64,000 nucleotides of DNA. Origin: Sulfidibacter corallicola (GTDB lineage: Bacteria; Acidobacteriota; Holophagae; Acanthopleuribacterales; Acanthopleuribacteraceae). A program made the translations under genes and the position numbers. How positions within the stretch are numbered: the first letter of the stretch is position 1; each line of letters begins with the position of its first letter. The DNA is taken from positions 4,241,001 through 4,305,000 of the forward strand of contig NZ_CP071793.1 of the NCBI RefSeq assembly GCF_017498545.1, written 5' to 3'. The notes beneath the pieces are model-generated. The model did not search any database and had not been told where the DNA came from. It worked only from the letters and a program-made list of their open reading frames with translations. This document shows, piece after piece, positions 34,225 to 43,514 of this stretch.

Positions 34225-37200
34225 TCAGCGGTTCGAGATCTTCAGCTCCGCCACATGGCCCGGGACGCCCTCCACCATGAGGAACAGGAAGCGCCCGCGG
34301 TAGGCGGACAGGTCTTCGATCGCCAAGGCGGCCCCGTCCCCTTCGGTCGGCGCCGAACAGGCCACCGACGCCATTTGCGAACAGGCTTCGTCCAAATCGC
34401 CCGATCCGGCGGTGAACGCCTGGAACAGGGTTCCCGGCGCATCGGTTTCGATCGCCAGCGAACCCTCGGCGGCGTCATCGATCCACAGGGCGTACCAGGT
34501 CTCGGGTCGATCGAGCGCACCACAGTCGGTGGTCTTCCGATCTCGATGACCGGCCAGCGAAACGGGCAGGCGCAAGTCCGAGGCGAACGTCACCAACCGT
34601 GCATCGGCACACAGGTTGGGCACCTCACGCGGCTGCACCAACACTCGAACCACGGTTTCGCGGACCAGGCCGGTCTCGTCCACCTGGGTCACCGAAAAGC
34701 GATCGACGCCCCGAAAACCCCAATCGGGTTCGTACACGATCGATCGACCATGGACCTCGACGCCACCATGAGTCGCGACGTCTCCCAGATCGACGGCGTC
34801 GCCATGGTAACCGGCTGCATCGCCGTCGCGCACCACAGCCCGCAAGGGAATCACCAGATCCCCGTCCTGGGCCACGACCAGGGTCGCCTTGGTCGGCGAT
34901 GGTTCTCCGAAATCGTGCGTCGGATCGTTGATGATGGTCACCAGATCCAGCAGCGTTTCACCCGAAGGCCAATCGCGGCCCATCTTTTCGAACCAGATCG
35001 GCGGCACCACGATGACGACGCCCGAGCCTTCGACCGATTCGAGACTGCGATCGGTCACGCGGAATCGGAACGCGTCGTAGCCGAGGAAATCGGGCGCGGG
35101 TGTATAGAGGAACCCCTGCTCGTCCACGGTGAGCTGGCCAGGATTTGGGCCCTCGAGCAACTCCCAGGTGTGGCTGTCGTCGGGGTCGGGATCGTCGATC
35201 GTGGGCATGATGCGCGGACTGGCGGTGTCGCGCGCGGTGAAGATGAAGATCTCGGCGCCGCGCGGTGCCGAGTTGACCTCGAAATTCACGGCCGCCACGC
35301 GGATTTCGGCAAGTCCCTCGTAGGCGGTGTCGTCGGTCTGGGCGGTGCCCAGCACGATTTCGTAGGCGGTACCCTCCGGCGGAAGATCTTCGTCCTCCAG
35401 GCCGGTGACGACCACTTCCCTGGCCTGATCCCAATCATCGCCGGTGAACACCAATTGGGCCGGCGACACCGAACCCTCGCTCGTGTCCGTACTCAGGATC
35501 GGCAGTGTGACGGTATGGTACGGCCGGCTGCCGAGACGCACCGTGAACCGAGCGGTGGTGCCGTCCTCGACCGTGCGCAGGGGCTCTTCGGCTTCGACCA
35601 GGATCTCGCTGACATCGTCGTCCAAGTTGACGCCGTTGAACACCAGGGATTCCAGGAGCGCATAGGTGGCATCGCCACTGCCGCTGGGATTCAACGTCAC
35701 GGTGTAGTTTTGGCTGGCGTCTTGGAAGGCGTCGTCCAAGCCGCTGACGGTGATCGTTTGGTATTGGTCCCAATTCTGGGCATCGAAGTTCAGCGAGGCC
35801 GGCTCGACCATCGCCTCGCTGGGCACCGAAGAGGACGCCGCCAAGATCACGGTCGCCGTCGGTTGCGAATTCAACCGGACCTCGATGGTCGCGGCATCGC
35901 CCGCTTCGCTGGTCTCCAGCAGGGCCGTCGAGGGTGTCACCAGGCCGCTGGTATCGTTGTCGCGATTGGTCACCGTCAAATCTTCGGTGTCGCCATCCGT
36001 CAAGGCGTTGTAATCGGGATCGGCGCTGATGGGATCGCCGAGCCTGACGGTGAAAACCCGATCGCCATCGTCGATGTCGTCGTCCATTCCCCGAATGGTG
36101 ATGCGAACCGGACGGGCCCAGTTGGAACCGTCGAACTGCAGGGAAACCGGCTCGACGATGCCCTCGTCGGTGCTGCTCGAAGAAAGGGGAATCAACACCG
36201 CCGAGGCGGGTCGCGAGGTCAGGTGAACCTCGATCCAGGGCTCGGCATCGCCAGGCGTTTCCGTGACGATCAGGTTCTGGGAGGACCTTGCCGAAATGAC
36301 GACACCGATCCGATCGTTGTCGACGTTGGTGGCCGCGACATCCTCGGGATCGAGGCCCTGGTAGGCGAGGTCGGCACTGGTGGCCGGCCCGAAAACGACG
36401 CTGTAGGTTCGGTCGCCGTCCTCCTGGTCGTCGTCCACCCCGCCGAGCGTCACGGTCTGCGGCCGATCCCAGCTCTGGGCGGTGAACACCAGTTGCGAGG
36501 TGTCGATGATACCTTCGGACTCGTCGCTGCTGCTCACGGGAATCACGACGTTGGCCGAAGGCTGGGTCGACAGGACGACCGAAATCGACGCGGTCTCCAG
36601 ATCGTTGATCTCTTCGGTGGTGATCAAGGGCGTGGCACTGGGGATCACCACGATGGCCGGCGTCGGCGGACAGGTGCAGGTGGTCAGCGTGAGCGACCAG
36701 GACTGGAGCACGATATCGTTGTTGCCGGTGGTGTCCTCGATTTCGAGGGTCCATACGCCGTTGGGATTCTCGCCGATCAGTTTCGACAGGGCCCCCTCGG
36801 GAATCAGGTGGGGGGCCGTGGTGAGACCCTGGTAGGGATAGTCGGTCGCCAAATCGGTCGCGTCGTCGTCCCAGAGGGTCCCGTCGAACACGTTGGCGTG
36901 GTTGCCGCCGTTGGCGCTGCTCAACAACACCACGGAGCCGCCTGGTGATCGCAACGTCAGGATCAACTCACCCGAGCTGGGATGCTGGATGGCCGTGGTC
37001 ACGTCCACATCGCACAGGTAGCCCTCGAGGTTGGTGGCGTCGATTTCGGCGATGACGCGACTACCGGAAACCGTGCCCCCGCCGCCCGGATGATTCGTTT
37101 GTTGGGTGAGGTCCGGCAGGGGGTCGACGGTCGTGAAGTCGAGCGTCAGCTCGGCAAGTCGCGTGAGGCCGTTGGGACCGCCGTCGAGGTGGAGCGTCCA

Positions 37201-38253
37201 GCTCCCGTTGGGATCTTCCCCTACGAACGCACCCAGGGCGCCCTCGGGAATCAGTTCGGGGGCGGTTTGGCCGTCCGTGAAAAAGGCATCGCTGACCGGC
37301 TCGTCGGCCTGATCGTCCCAGCGAGTGCCGTCGAACAAATCGCGGAAGCTGCCACCGTTGCCGGAAGTGAGGGTGACACGCGTGCCCGCCGGCGATTCCA
37401 GGCTCATGGCCACATCGGCGGCGTAGTCCTGGGTGAGCCGGGTGACCACGTCCAGATCCAGAATGGTCCCCTGGGCACCGCTGACGACGATGACGGTCGA
37501 TCCATCCTCCAACGCCAGCTTGATTCGAAAGCGATTCAGGTGTCCCCGGTCGCGGGTAAAGTGGTCGCGGATTTTTAAAACCCAGTTACCGTCGGCAAGC
37601 TGGTTGTCGAAATCGCTCAGGTTCCCGACGGGATCCGCGAGACCGGGGCCGTAGGTCACACGCCAGTCGTCCCGATAGTCGGAATAGTTTTCTTCCTTGA
37701 GCACCACTTCGGTGCCCTGAGGCGAAACCAGGATGAGGGAAAGGTCACCGCGCCAGGTGTGGGTGATGTCGATTTCCACTTCCAACACCGAGACCAGGCG
37801 GGCCGATCCGGTGTTCAGGGTGAGCGGGACTTCGATCCGCCCACCCGGATTCCCTTGATTGGCGTCGGGAATGTCGACACGCGTATCGTGGAGCTCCTCG
37901 GCGGTTCCCACGGTGAGGTCGAGACCGATCGCCTGGGCCTGGTGGGTGTCGAGCTCGCAAAACGGCGGCCCATCGGGTGCGACTCCGGCGAAAGCGCTGC
38001 CGGAAAGTGAGGAGAACCCCACCAGCAACAGGGCCAGGCAGGCGGCGACCCCGCGTCGGGTGATGGTCGGGATGGACGAAAAAGGGTTGGGTGGGGAGAG
38101 CGGGGTTGGGTCCTCGTGGAAGCGGGTTGCACGAACGGGACCGGACCAGGGACGAGCACACTCGGGGGGGAAGTGGCCGGCGCGACTCGAGTTCTCGGCG
38201 AAGGGAGACGGACGCCGTCCTCGAGTAGCACGGTCGCTCACGCGACTGTTCAT
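34225..38253 (-). CDS. large secreted protein with three P-domains and four Calx-beta-like repeats
   Basis: 1342 residues from ATG 38253 with GGAGG seven bases upstream. A ~65-residue basic leader precedes the signal-peptide core (CLALLLVGFSSLSGSAFA). Three proprotein-convertase P-like domains follow at about 130-245, 255-375 and 405-530 (recurring DPNGSWTLHLDG/NPNGVWTLEIED and GALGAFVGED/GALSKLIGEN). Four Calx-beta-like repeats of ~115 residues occupy ~535-990 (recurring FDGSNWARPVRITIRGMDDD, FDAQNWDQYQTITVSGLDDA). A cadherin/Ig-like region and a C-terminal domain containing four Cys finish it. It is probably an extracellular or surface protein that binds calcium; no protease triad is seen. 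Confidence 0.88.
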   Translation of the reverse strand: MNSRVSDRATRGRRPSPFAENSSRAGHFPPECARPWSGPVRATRFHEDPTPLSPPNPFSSIPTITRRGVAACLALLLVGFSSLSGSAFAGVAPDGPPFCELDTHQAQAIGLDLTVGTAEELHDTRVDIPDANQGNPGGRIEVPLTLNTGSARLVSVLEVEIDITHTWRGDLSLILVSPQGTEVVLKEENYSDYRDDWRVTYGPGLADPVGNLSDFDNQLADGNWVLKIRDHFTRDRGHLNRFRIKLALEDGSTVIVVSGAQGTILDLDVVTRLTQDYAADVAMSLESPAGTRVTLTSGNGGSFRDLFDGTRWDDQADEPVSDAFFTDGQTAPELIPEGALGAFVGEDPNGSWTLHLDGGPNGLTRLAELTLDFTTVDPLPDLTQQTNHPGGGGTVSGSRVIAEIDATNLEGYLCDVDVTTAIQHPSSGELILTLRSPGGSVVLLSSANGGNHANVFDGTLWDDDATDLATDYPYQGLTTAPHLIPEGALSKLIGENPNGVWTLEIEDTTGNNDIVLQSWSLTLTTCTCPPTPAIVVIPSATPLITTEEINDLETASISVVLSTQPSANVVIPVSSSDESEGIIDTSQLVFTAQSWDRPQTVTLGGVDDDQEDGDRTYSVVFGPATSADLAYQGLDPEDVAATNVDNDRIGVVISARSSQNLIVTETPGDAEPWIEVHLTSRPASAVLIPLSSSSTDEGIVEPVSLQFDGSNWARPVRITIRGMDDDIDDGDRVFTVRLGDPISADPDYNALTDGDTEDLTVTNRDNDTSGLVTPSTALLETSEAGDAATIEVRLNSQPTATVILAASSSVPSEAMVEPASLNFDAQNWDQYQTITVSGLDDAFQDASQNYTVTLNPSGSGDATYALLESLVFNGVNLDDDVSEILVEAEEPLRTVEDGTTARFTVRLGSRPYHTVTLPILSTDTSEGSVSPAQLVFTGDDWDQAREVVVTGLEDEDLPPEGTAYEIVLGTAQTDDTAYEGLAEIRVAAVNFEVNSAPRGAEIFIFTARDTASPRIMPTIDDPDPDDSHTWELLEGPNPGQLTVDEQGFLYTPAPDFLGYDAFRFRVTDRSLESVEGSGVVIVVPPIWFEKMGRDWPSGETLLDLVTIINDPTHDFGEPSPTKATLVVAQDGDLVIPLRAVVRDGDAAGYHGDAVDLGDVATHGGVEVHGRSIVYEPDWGFRGVDRFSVTQVDETGLVRETVVRVLVQPREVPNLCADARLVTFASDLRLPVSLAGHRDRKTTDCGALDRPETWYALWIDDAAEGSLAIETDAPGTLFQAFTAGSGDLDEACSQMASVACSAPTEGDGAALAIEDLSAYRGRFLFLMVEGVPGHVAELKISNR

Positions 38254-38809
38254 TTGAATTCCTCCGAAACCTACAGGGAGAGATATACCGATAGTTAAAA
38301 AATGAAGGGGGCGCCGAAAGGGAGACGACCCGGGATGAGCACGGGCGCGGAGAATCCGCCGGAGAACCGGTGACCTCGAAATGCGCCAACCAGCGATATG
38401 GATTCAAATTGGGATCGTGTCGAAATACGAACGCCAGGGGATCGATCTTGCGAAGGAAAATCGAGCCCGAGGATCTCCGGCCATCCGCGAAAAAACGCAG
38501 AACACCGAAAGCACCTGTATCTTAGCCGGAATGTGCGGCAAAGGGAATCGCCATTTGGCAATCACTGAGTTGGTATTCAATACTTTGGCGGCTTCGGAGG
38601 CGATGCCTGTGAAAAACGCATTGCTGCGGGTGTATGACTTTTTTACCGTGGCGGACACGGAAGTCCCAGAGGCGCGTGACGGGCGGCCCGAAGTGAGCCC
38701 GCCAAAAACGGGGGATGTCGTGCCGGTAGGCGGGGAAGGCCGCCCAGGTCAGCCAGCCCCATCCACAAACCGACGAAACCCAAGGGAGAGGGCGGGCGCC
38801 CTCGCAACC
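38254..38809. other. intergenic region between the surface protein and the lipoprotein gene
   Basis: 556 bases without a supported gene. It carries the promoter of the leftward surface-protein gene (not resolved). GAGGGC/GCCCTC at 38788-38803 forms a short hairpin 7 bases beyond the lipoprotein stop, with no T tract. An 84-codon minus frame (38404-38658) lacks a ribosome-binding site. Confidence 0.4.
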
Positions 38810-39505
38810 TCAGGACGAGCGCGGGAAAAACTCGATTTGTCCGAACGCTATCTTAATAATGTTACCGGTGCGCGGATTGAGGTAGTAATCGTCGTATTCG
38901 GCGGGCGCCGTGATCGATTGCAACTGGTAGTGCAGCGCGGGCACGGGCAGGGAATCCAGGTAGATCGTGGTCGGACCCACCAACTTGATGGTCACGTCAT
39001 GGATGGTGCCCTTGTCCTCGTACAGCGCCTTGTAGGTCTTCTCGGTACCGGGCTGCTTCAGGTCGCCGAAGTACATCAAGGGATGGAGCTCGATGTAGAT
39101 CGGACCCTGATGTTCGATCTCGGAAATTTCCGGCTCCTTGCCGGCGATCATTTTCTTGATGATGACCTTGCCGTTCTCCGCACGGGTTTCGAAATTGGTA
39201 AAATCTTTGTTGACCTGTTTTTCGGCCGTGGTGTGGCTCAGTGAATAATCCTGGTTGAGCATCGCCGTGCGGGTGGTCTTCATGGTGACCTTGTCCCCCT
39301 GGGCCAGGTGGAAAAGCGTCTGCAGTTTAAAACCGCCTTGACCATCGGGAAGCTTGGCTTTGTCCAACGTGTACTCCAACTTCATGGTTCGCTTGCCCTT
39401 GTCGAATCCGTCGAGTCGGGTTTCCATGAGGTTGTTGGAACAGCTCATCAATAGGAGGGCGAGGGTACTCGAGAGCGCAAAGCGCCAAAAAACATTCACT
39501 TGCAA
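38810..39505 (-). CDS. putative lipoprotein of unknown function
   Basis: 231 residues from TTG 39505, chosen because AAGGAG is five bases upstream and the frame then begins with a lipoprotein signal (QVNVFWRFALSSTLALLLMSC, with the lipobox Cys in LLMSC). A GTG at 39499 is possible; the longer frame to 39577 is leader. The mature protein is beta-rich (RTMKLEYTLDKAKLPDGQ, DKVTMKTTRTAMLNQDYSLS, PIYIELHPLMYFGDLK). It resembles no family I can name with confidence. It is expected in the periplasm or outer membrane and stands alone. Confidence 0.7.
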   Translation of the reverse strand: MQVNVFWRFALSSTLALLLMSCSNNLMETRLDGFDKGKRTMKLEYTLDKAKLPDGQGGFKLQTLFHLAQGDKVTMKTTRTAMLNQDYSLSHTTAEKQVNKDFTNFETRAENGKVIIKKMIAGKEPEISEIEHQGPIYIELHPLMYFGDLKQPGTEKTYKALYEDKGTIHDVTIKLVGPTTIYLDSLPVPALHYQLQSITAPAEYDDYYLNPRTGNIIKIAFGQIEFFPRSS

Positions 39506-39673
39506 GGCTACTCCTTGTTCATTTTCCCTCAAAAGAGGGAAGAAACCGGGATTTTCAACTTTTTTAAGACTTGGCACGATAGCTAAATTGGACGCTTTCG
39601 GCGTCTCTGGTTAGGCGTGAGGAATACTCCGCGTCACCACGCTCCCCGGTGACGCCGATGCCGGCAGGTTCTC

Positions 39674-40345
39674 ATGACGAAAAAGCAGAAGCGATTGGGT
39701 GAAATGCTTCTGGGCGAAGGTCTCATTTCCCAATCCCAACTTCAACGAGCCCTGAAGCGTCAGCGGCAGTGGGGTGGTCGCCTGGGTTCCAACCTGGTGA
39801 TGACCGGCGCGATCCGTGACTGCGATCTGAGGCGGTTTCTCGCGGTACAAACCGGAACTCACGAGGTGGACATCTCCGAAATAGAGATCCTGCCACACAT
39901 TCTAAAGAAGATTCCACAAAAAGTAGCCGAGCAATATTGCATGGTGCCCATCGCCCTGAAAGCGGAAAACGTGCTTCAGGTCGCTTGCGCCGATCCCACC
40001 GACGAGCGCGCCATCGAAACGGTGACCCGAATCGCCGGGCACCCGCTGGAACCCTACATTACCTCGTATTCCAGCATTCTTCGCGCGATTCACCGGTTCT
40101 ACCTGGGCATTCGCGTGCCGGACGGACCCACCGAAGCCTCGGTGCCCCCTACATCGGAACGGCAACCCTACCTCAACGGTAATTGCGGCGACATGGTGCC
40201 TCGCGCCGAGTTGACGGACCTGCAGCGACGCTTCGACGCCCTGCTGCGGCTGTTGGAGGACAAGGGCCTGGTCACGGACGAAGAGCTGAACCGCGCCTTG
40301 TCGGCCCCTCCGGAAACCCAACCCCCGCGCGGGTCGCGGTCGTGA
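39674..40345 (+). CDS. stand-alone GspE/PilB N-terminal (MshEN) domain protein
   Basis: 223 residues. The first ~150 residues match the MshEN/T2SSE N-terminal domain (KRLGEMLLGEGLISQSQLQR, RLGSNLVMTGAIRDCDLRRF, LKKIPQKVAEQYCMVPIALK, LQVACADPTDERAIETVTRI). This domain is the N-terminal part of type II secretion/type IV pilus ATPases and can bind c-di-GMP. There is no ATPase domain after it; instead a disordered linker and a short helical C-terminus (TDLQRRFDALLRLLEDKGLV) follow. It may be a c-di-GMP receptor or regulator of a pilus system elsewhere; this is inference. Confidence 0.85.
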   Translation: MTKKQKRLGEMLLGEGLISQSQLQRALKRQRQWGGRLGSNLVMTGAIRDCDLRRFLAVQTGTHEVDISEIEILPHILKKIPQKVAEQYCMVPIALKAENVLQVACADPTDERAIETVTRIAGHPLEPYITSYSSILRAIHRFYLGIRVPDGPTEASVPPTSERQPYLNGNCGDMVPRAELTDLQRRFDALLRLLEDKGLVTDEELNRALSAPPETQPPRGSRS

Positions 40346-40402
40346 TAGACTGGTGCCCATCCAAAACCGGAACATCGCGAGGACAGGCATCGGACCGACA
40401 CC

Positions 40403-40630
40403 ATGAAGACAGATTCGAACGAATTGAAGTCAGGCACCATCTACGATCTCATCCTGCATGACGGCGGTTATTACATCAACGTCGCCTGGCCGTCGGACGC
40501 CGCCCCCGCGGCACACATCGCCTCGGCCCTGCCGCTCGCCGGCGCCTACCGCCTGCCCCTGCTGGGCAAGCTGCTGCGAAACCACTGGGCAAAAAGCCGA
40601 GGTGCGATCCTGACGCCCCTGCCCCACTGA
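40403..40630 (+). CDS. small hypothetical protein
   Basis: 75 residues from ATG 40403, between the MshEN gene (57-base gap) and the glycosylase gene (22-base gap to its ATG). The sequence has a beta-like start (TIYDLILHDGGYYINVAWPS) and an Ala/Leu-rich second half (AAHIASALPLAGAYRLPLLG) but no recognised motif. Tight spacing on the same strand supports a real gene in an operon with the glycosylase; without homologue data this is moderate at best. Confidence 0.45.
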   Translation: MKTDSNELKSGTIYDLILHDGGYYINVAWPSDAAPAAHIASALPLAGAYRLPLLGKLLRNHWAKSRGAILTPLPH

Positions 40631-40652
40631 GGTCGACAAAAGGCGGTTGATC

Positions 40653-41555
40653 ATGCCCGAGCTACCCGACATCGTCACCTACCTCGACGCCCTCGACCGC
40701 TATTTTCGCGACCAAACGCTCGAACGGATCCGCTTGGTCTCGCCATTCCTGTTGCGCTCGGTAGAGCCGCCGCTCGACCGGGCCCACGGACGCCGGGTGC
40801 TGGGGTTCCGCAACCTGGGCAAACGGGTGGTGTGGGAACTCGAGGGTGACCTGTTCCTGGTGTTCCACCTGATGATCGCCGGGCGTTTCCACCTGAAAAA
40901 GGCCGGCGCCAAAACGCGCCGTAAATTCGACCTGGCGGCGTTCGACTTCGCCGAGCACAGCCTGTTCCTGACCGAGGCGGGCACCAAGAAACGCGCCTCG
41001 CTCCACCTGATCCACGGCGCCTCGGCCCTGGCGGAACAGGATCCCGGCGGGCTGGACCTGTTCCAAACCGACCTGGCCCAGTTTCGCACCCGGCTCCAGG
41101 CCGAAAACCGCACACTCAAGCGGCGCCTCACCGATCCCCGTCAGTTCAGCGGCATCGGCAACGCCTTCTCCGACGAGATCCTGCACGCGGCGCGCCTTTC
41201 CCCGTTCAAACGCACCCAGCAGATGACGGATGAGGAGATCGCGCGGCTCTTCGACATCTGCAGGAGCCTGTTGCAACGATGGACGGAGCGACTGAAAACC
41301 CAGGTCGGCAAGGGCTTTCCCGAAAAGGTGACCGCCTTCCGCGAGGATTTCGCGGTACACGGCCGCTATGGTCAGCCCTGTCCCGATTGCGGCAAGCCGG
41401 TCCAGCGCATCGTCCACGCGGAGAACGAAAGTAATTACTGCGCCGCGTGCCAGACGGGCGGCCGCATGCTATCGGATCGAGCCCTGGCGCGCCTGCTCCA
41501 GGAAGATTGGCCGCGCACGCTGGACGAGTGGGAAGGTCGCATGGCCGGGAAGTGA
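40653..41555 (+). CDS. Fpg/Nei family DNA glycosylase
   Basis: 300 residues starting MPELPDI at ATG 40653, giving the catalytic N-terminal Pro and Glu after Met removal; ATG 40647 would block that Pro. Fpg/Nei enzymes excise oxidised bases in base-excision repair. The C-terminal zinc finger is intact (CPDCGKPVQRI ... YCAACQ, spacing C-x2-C-x16-C-x2-C). The finger loop reads AENESNYC where Escherichia coli Fpg has AQRATFYC, so the usual finger Arg is replaced by Asn. The C-terminal tail SDRALARLLQEDWPRTLDEW appears to mark a distinct bacterial subgroup, judged from memory. Specificity is uncertain. Confidence 0.9.
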   Translation: MPELPDIVTYLDALDRYFRDQTLERIRLVSPFLLRSVEPPLDRAHGRRVLGFRNLGKRVVWELEGDLFLVFHLMIAGRFHLKKAGAKTRRKFDLAAFDFAEHSLFLTEAGTKKRASLHLIHGASALAEQDPGGLDLFQTDLAQFRTRLQAENRTLKRRLTDPRQFSGIGNAFSDEILHAARLSPFKRTQQMTDEEIARLFDICRSLLQRWTERLKTQVGKGFPEKVTAFREDFAVHGRYGQPCPDCGKPVQRIVHAENESNYCAACQTGGRMLSDRALARLLQEDWPRTLDEWEGRMAGK

Positions 41556-41702
41556 ATCGGTCCCGCCGATTCCCGCCCCGAAGGAAATCAAGCCCAGGGT
41601 TCCCGCATGCCAAAAAGTACCGTCGTCGCAGTAGGTGCCGGGCCAGCCCTGGGCGCCGGACCGACTTTTCGAAGCCAACCAGGTCTGCAATACCCGCGAC
41701 CT

Positions 41703-41965
41703 CAGAGGGGCGTCGTGCCCGGTGGGTTCAGCGGCCCGCTGAACTTTTCGAAGCGATCCAAGTACCCATCAGAATGGTCCCAGGAGCGAAGCTCCCCACC
41801 TTCGAATGAGCAATATTGTGGAAGTGAACCAGGCATGGAGTCCCTGCAACTTGAGAGGAGCGTCGTGCCCGGTAGGTTCAGCGGCCCGCTGAACTGTTCG
41901 AAGCAATCCAAGTACGCATAAGAATGGTCCGAGGAGCGGAGCGTCTCAGCTTCGAATGAGCAATA
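41703..41965 (-). repeat. two tandem copies (150-bp period) of the dispersed hairpin repeat
   Basis: CGTCGTGCCC occurs at 41711 and 41861, giving a period of 150 bases. Each copy contains the identical hairpin GTTCAGCG/CGCTGAAC with loop GCC on the plus strand (41726-41744 and 41876-41894), then TTCGAAGC, AATGGTCC, GAGCGRAGC and TTCGAATGAGCAATA. The units are in minus orientation relative to those at 18 kb. The DNA from 41556 to 41702 is noncoding. Confidence 0.85.
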
Positions 41966-42069
41966 ACCGCCAAGCCTGACATTTGGGGTCGGTTAGTGGT
42001 TGTATTTCGCCCTCGGATCACTCGATACTGGCGTGCTTCGCTCTGGTGTAGCGGTTTCAATCGCCACCA

Positions 42070-42335
42070 AGTCGCTTCGTCGTGTCGGCCCAGCGGGCCA
42101 ACCTACCGCGACGACGCCCCTCATTATAATGCGGGAACCGCGAGCGTAGGTGGCTTCGAATGGTACATCCGGCGGATGTACCTACCTGGCACGACGCCCC
42201 TTATCGACATGCGGGCACTCCTCGAGCGAGTCACTTCGAAATGTCGGCCCAGCGGGCCAACCTACAGCGACGACGCCCCTTATCGACATGCGGGCACTCC
42301 TCGGATAGGTCACTTCGGAATCTCGGACCTGACGA
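42070..42335 (+). repeat. three tandem copies (~80-bp period) of the dispersed hairpin repeat
   Basis: Hairpins at 42087-42099 (GGCCC/GGGCC, loop AGC), 42162-42182 (GGTACATCC/GGATGTACC, loop GGC) and 42246-42258 (GGCCC/GGGCC, loop AGC). Each is followed by CCTAC, then ACGACGCCCCT, then ATGCGGG, and each is preceded by CTTCG. The middle copy has an entirely different stem in nearly identical flanks. From 42336 to the LacI stop at 42413 there is only a short duplication of AGAATGCACAACCCGA. Confidence 0.85.
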
Positions 42336-42412
42336 TTTACGGCCCCTGACAGAATGCACAACCCGAACAGAATGCACAACCCGAACTTCGAGCCCTGCCG
42401 ATCCCCCCGAAG

Positions 42413-43456
42413 TCAGGGGCCCTCGGGGCAGGGTCCGGTGGAATCGCGACGCACCAACTCGGAATGCAGCAAAAAGTGATCGTCGCCCTCGGAGCCGCCC
42501 TGGATGCGTTTCAACAACACCTCGGTCGCGATCAAGGCCACCTGCTTGATGGGCTGGCGCGAAGTGGTCAACGGCGGCCAGGCGTAGTGGGCCATGGGCG
42601 TGTCGTCGAAACCGCAGACCGATAGATCCGCCGGAATCTCCAACCGTCGCTCGTGGGCCGCGACCAACACGCCCATCGCCATGTGGTCGTTACAGGCGAA
42701 GATGGCGGTGGGACGGGGGCTCAGGGTCAACAGCCGCCGTGCGGCCGCGTAGCCCGACTCGAAGTTGTATGTCCCCTGTTCGACCCACGATGCATCGATC
42801 GGCAACCCGGCACCGCGCATCGCCTTGACGTACCCGTCGTACCGGTCGTGACTGGAGCCGTGGTCCGGGTGACCCATGACGAACCCTATCCGATGGTGGC
42901 CCAGCTCGATGAGGTGCTCGGTCAGGCGCAGGGCGGCCTGCTCGTCGTCGACCGCGACGCGCGGGGCATCGCCGATGGCGCGCTGCGAAATCCGCACGTG
43001 GGGAATGCCCTGCTCGGTCAGGGCCCCCAACAGGACCTCGTTTTCCGAAATCGGCTGGGAGAGCAGAAACCCGTCGACGATGCCCTGATGTTTCAGGCTC
43101 AACACCTCGTCGACCAAATTGGCCCCCACGTCGCTACACGGATGGATCAGGAGCTGGTAACCGTATTGGCGGCATATCTCGAGCGAACCTTCCTGAATGG
43201 CGATGATGTAATCCGACTGGGGATTGTCGTAGAGCAAGCCGATCACGAAGGCACGCTTGGCCGCCAACCGGCGCGCCGAGAGGTTGGGGCGGTAGTCCAG
43301 CTCCTTGGCCGCGGCCAACACCCGCTCGCGCGTGGTCGGCCGAACGTTCGGCTCGGAATTGAAAACGCGGGAAACCGTCTTGATCGATACTTTCGCAAGG
43401 GCCGCCACATCGTCGATGGTCGCCTTACGCGCGGCGGGCGTCTGGGTCTTTCTCAA
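42413..43456 (-). CDS. LacI family transcriptional regulator
   Basis: 347 residues. The start is TTG 43456, with GGGGAGGA four to five bases upstream. The N-terminal HTH (ATIDDVAALAKVSIKTVSRV) and hinge helix (LSARRLAAKR) are followed by a periplasmic-binding-protein-like effector domain (VIGLLYDNPQSDYIIAIQEG, AIFACNDHMAMGVLVAAHER, VCGFDDTPMAHYAWPPLTT). LacI proteins usually control sugar-uptake or catabolism genes, but none is adjacent. It lies 58 bases downstream of the radical SAM gene, with an AT-rich stretch (TTAAAATATATC) between that could hold its promoter. Effector unknown. Confidence 0.93.
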   Translation of the reverse strand: MRKTQTPAARKATIDDVAALAKVSIKTVSRVFNSEPNVRPTTRERVLAAAKELDYRPNLSARRLAAKRAFVIGLLYDNPQSDYIIAIQEGSLEICRQYGYQLLIHPCSDVGANLVDEVLSLKHQGIVDGFLLSQPISENEVLLGALTEQGIPHVRISQRAIGDAPRVAVDDEQAALRLTEHLIELGHHRIGFVMGHPDHGSSHDRYDGYVKAMRGAGLPIDASWVEQGTYNFESGYAAARRLLTLSPRPTAIFACNDHMAMGVLVAAHERRLEIPADLSVCGFDDTPMAHYAWPPLTTSRQPIKQVALIATEVLLKRIQGGSEGDDHFLLHSELVRRDSTGPCPEGP

Positions 43457-43514
43457 AAATCCTCCCCGTCGTGATCCTGATATATTTTAACCGCAGTGGG
43501 ATGAACTCCGCGCC

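Noticed and set aside
34132..36948. 938-codon plus-strand open frame
   Set aside because: Antisense to the P-domain/Calx-beta gene, His/Arg/Gly-rich and without domain features; it arises from high GC and codon bias.
38404..38658. 84-codon minus-strand ORF between surface protein and lipoprotein
   Set aside because: No ribosome-binding site and ordinary random composition.
41703..42335. CRISPR array
   Set aside because: Units are 80-150 bp, carry internal hairpins and variable stems, and no cas gene is nearby; there are no unique spacers of constant length between short direct repeats.
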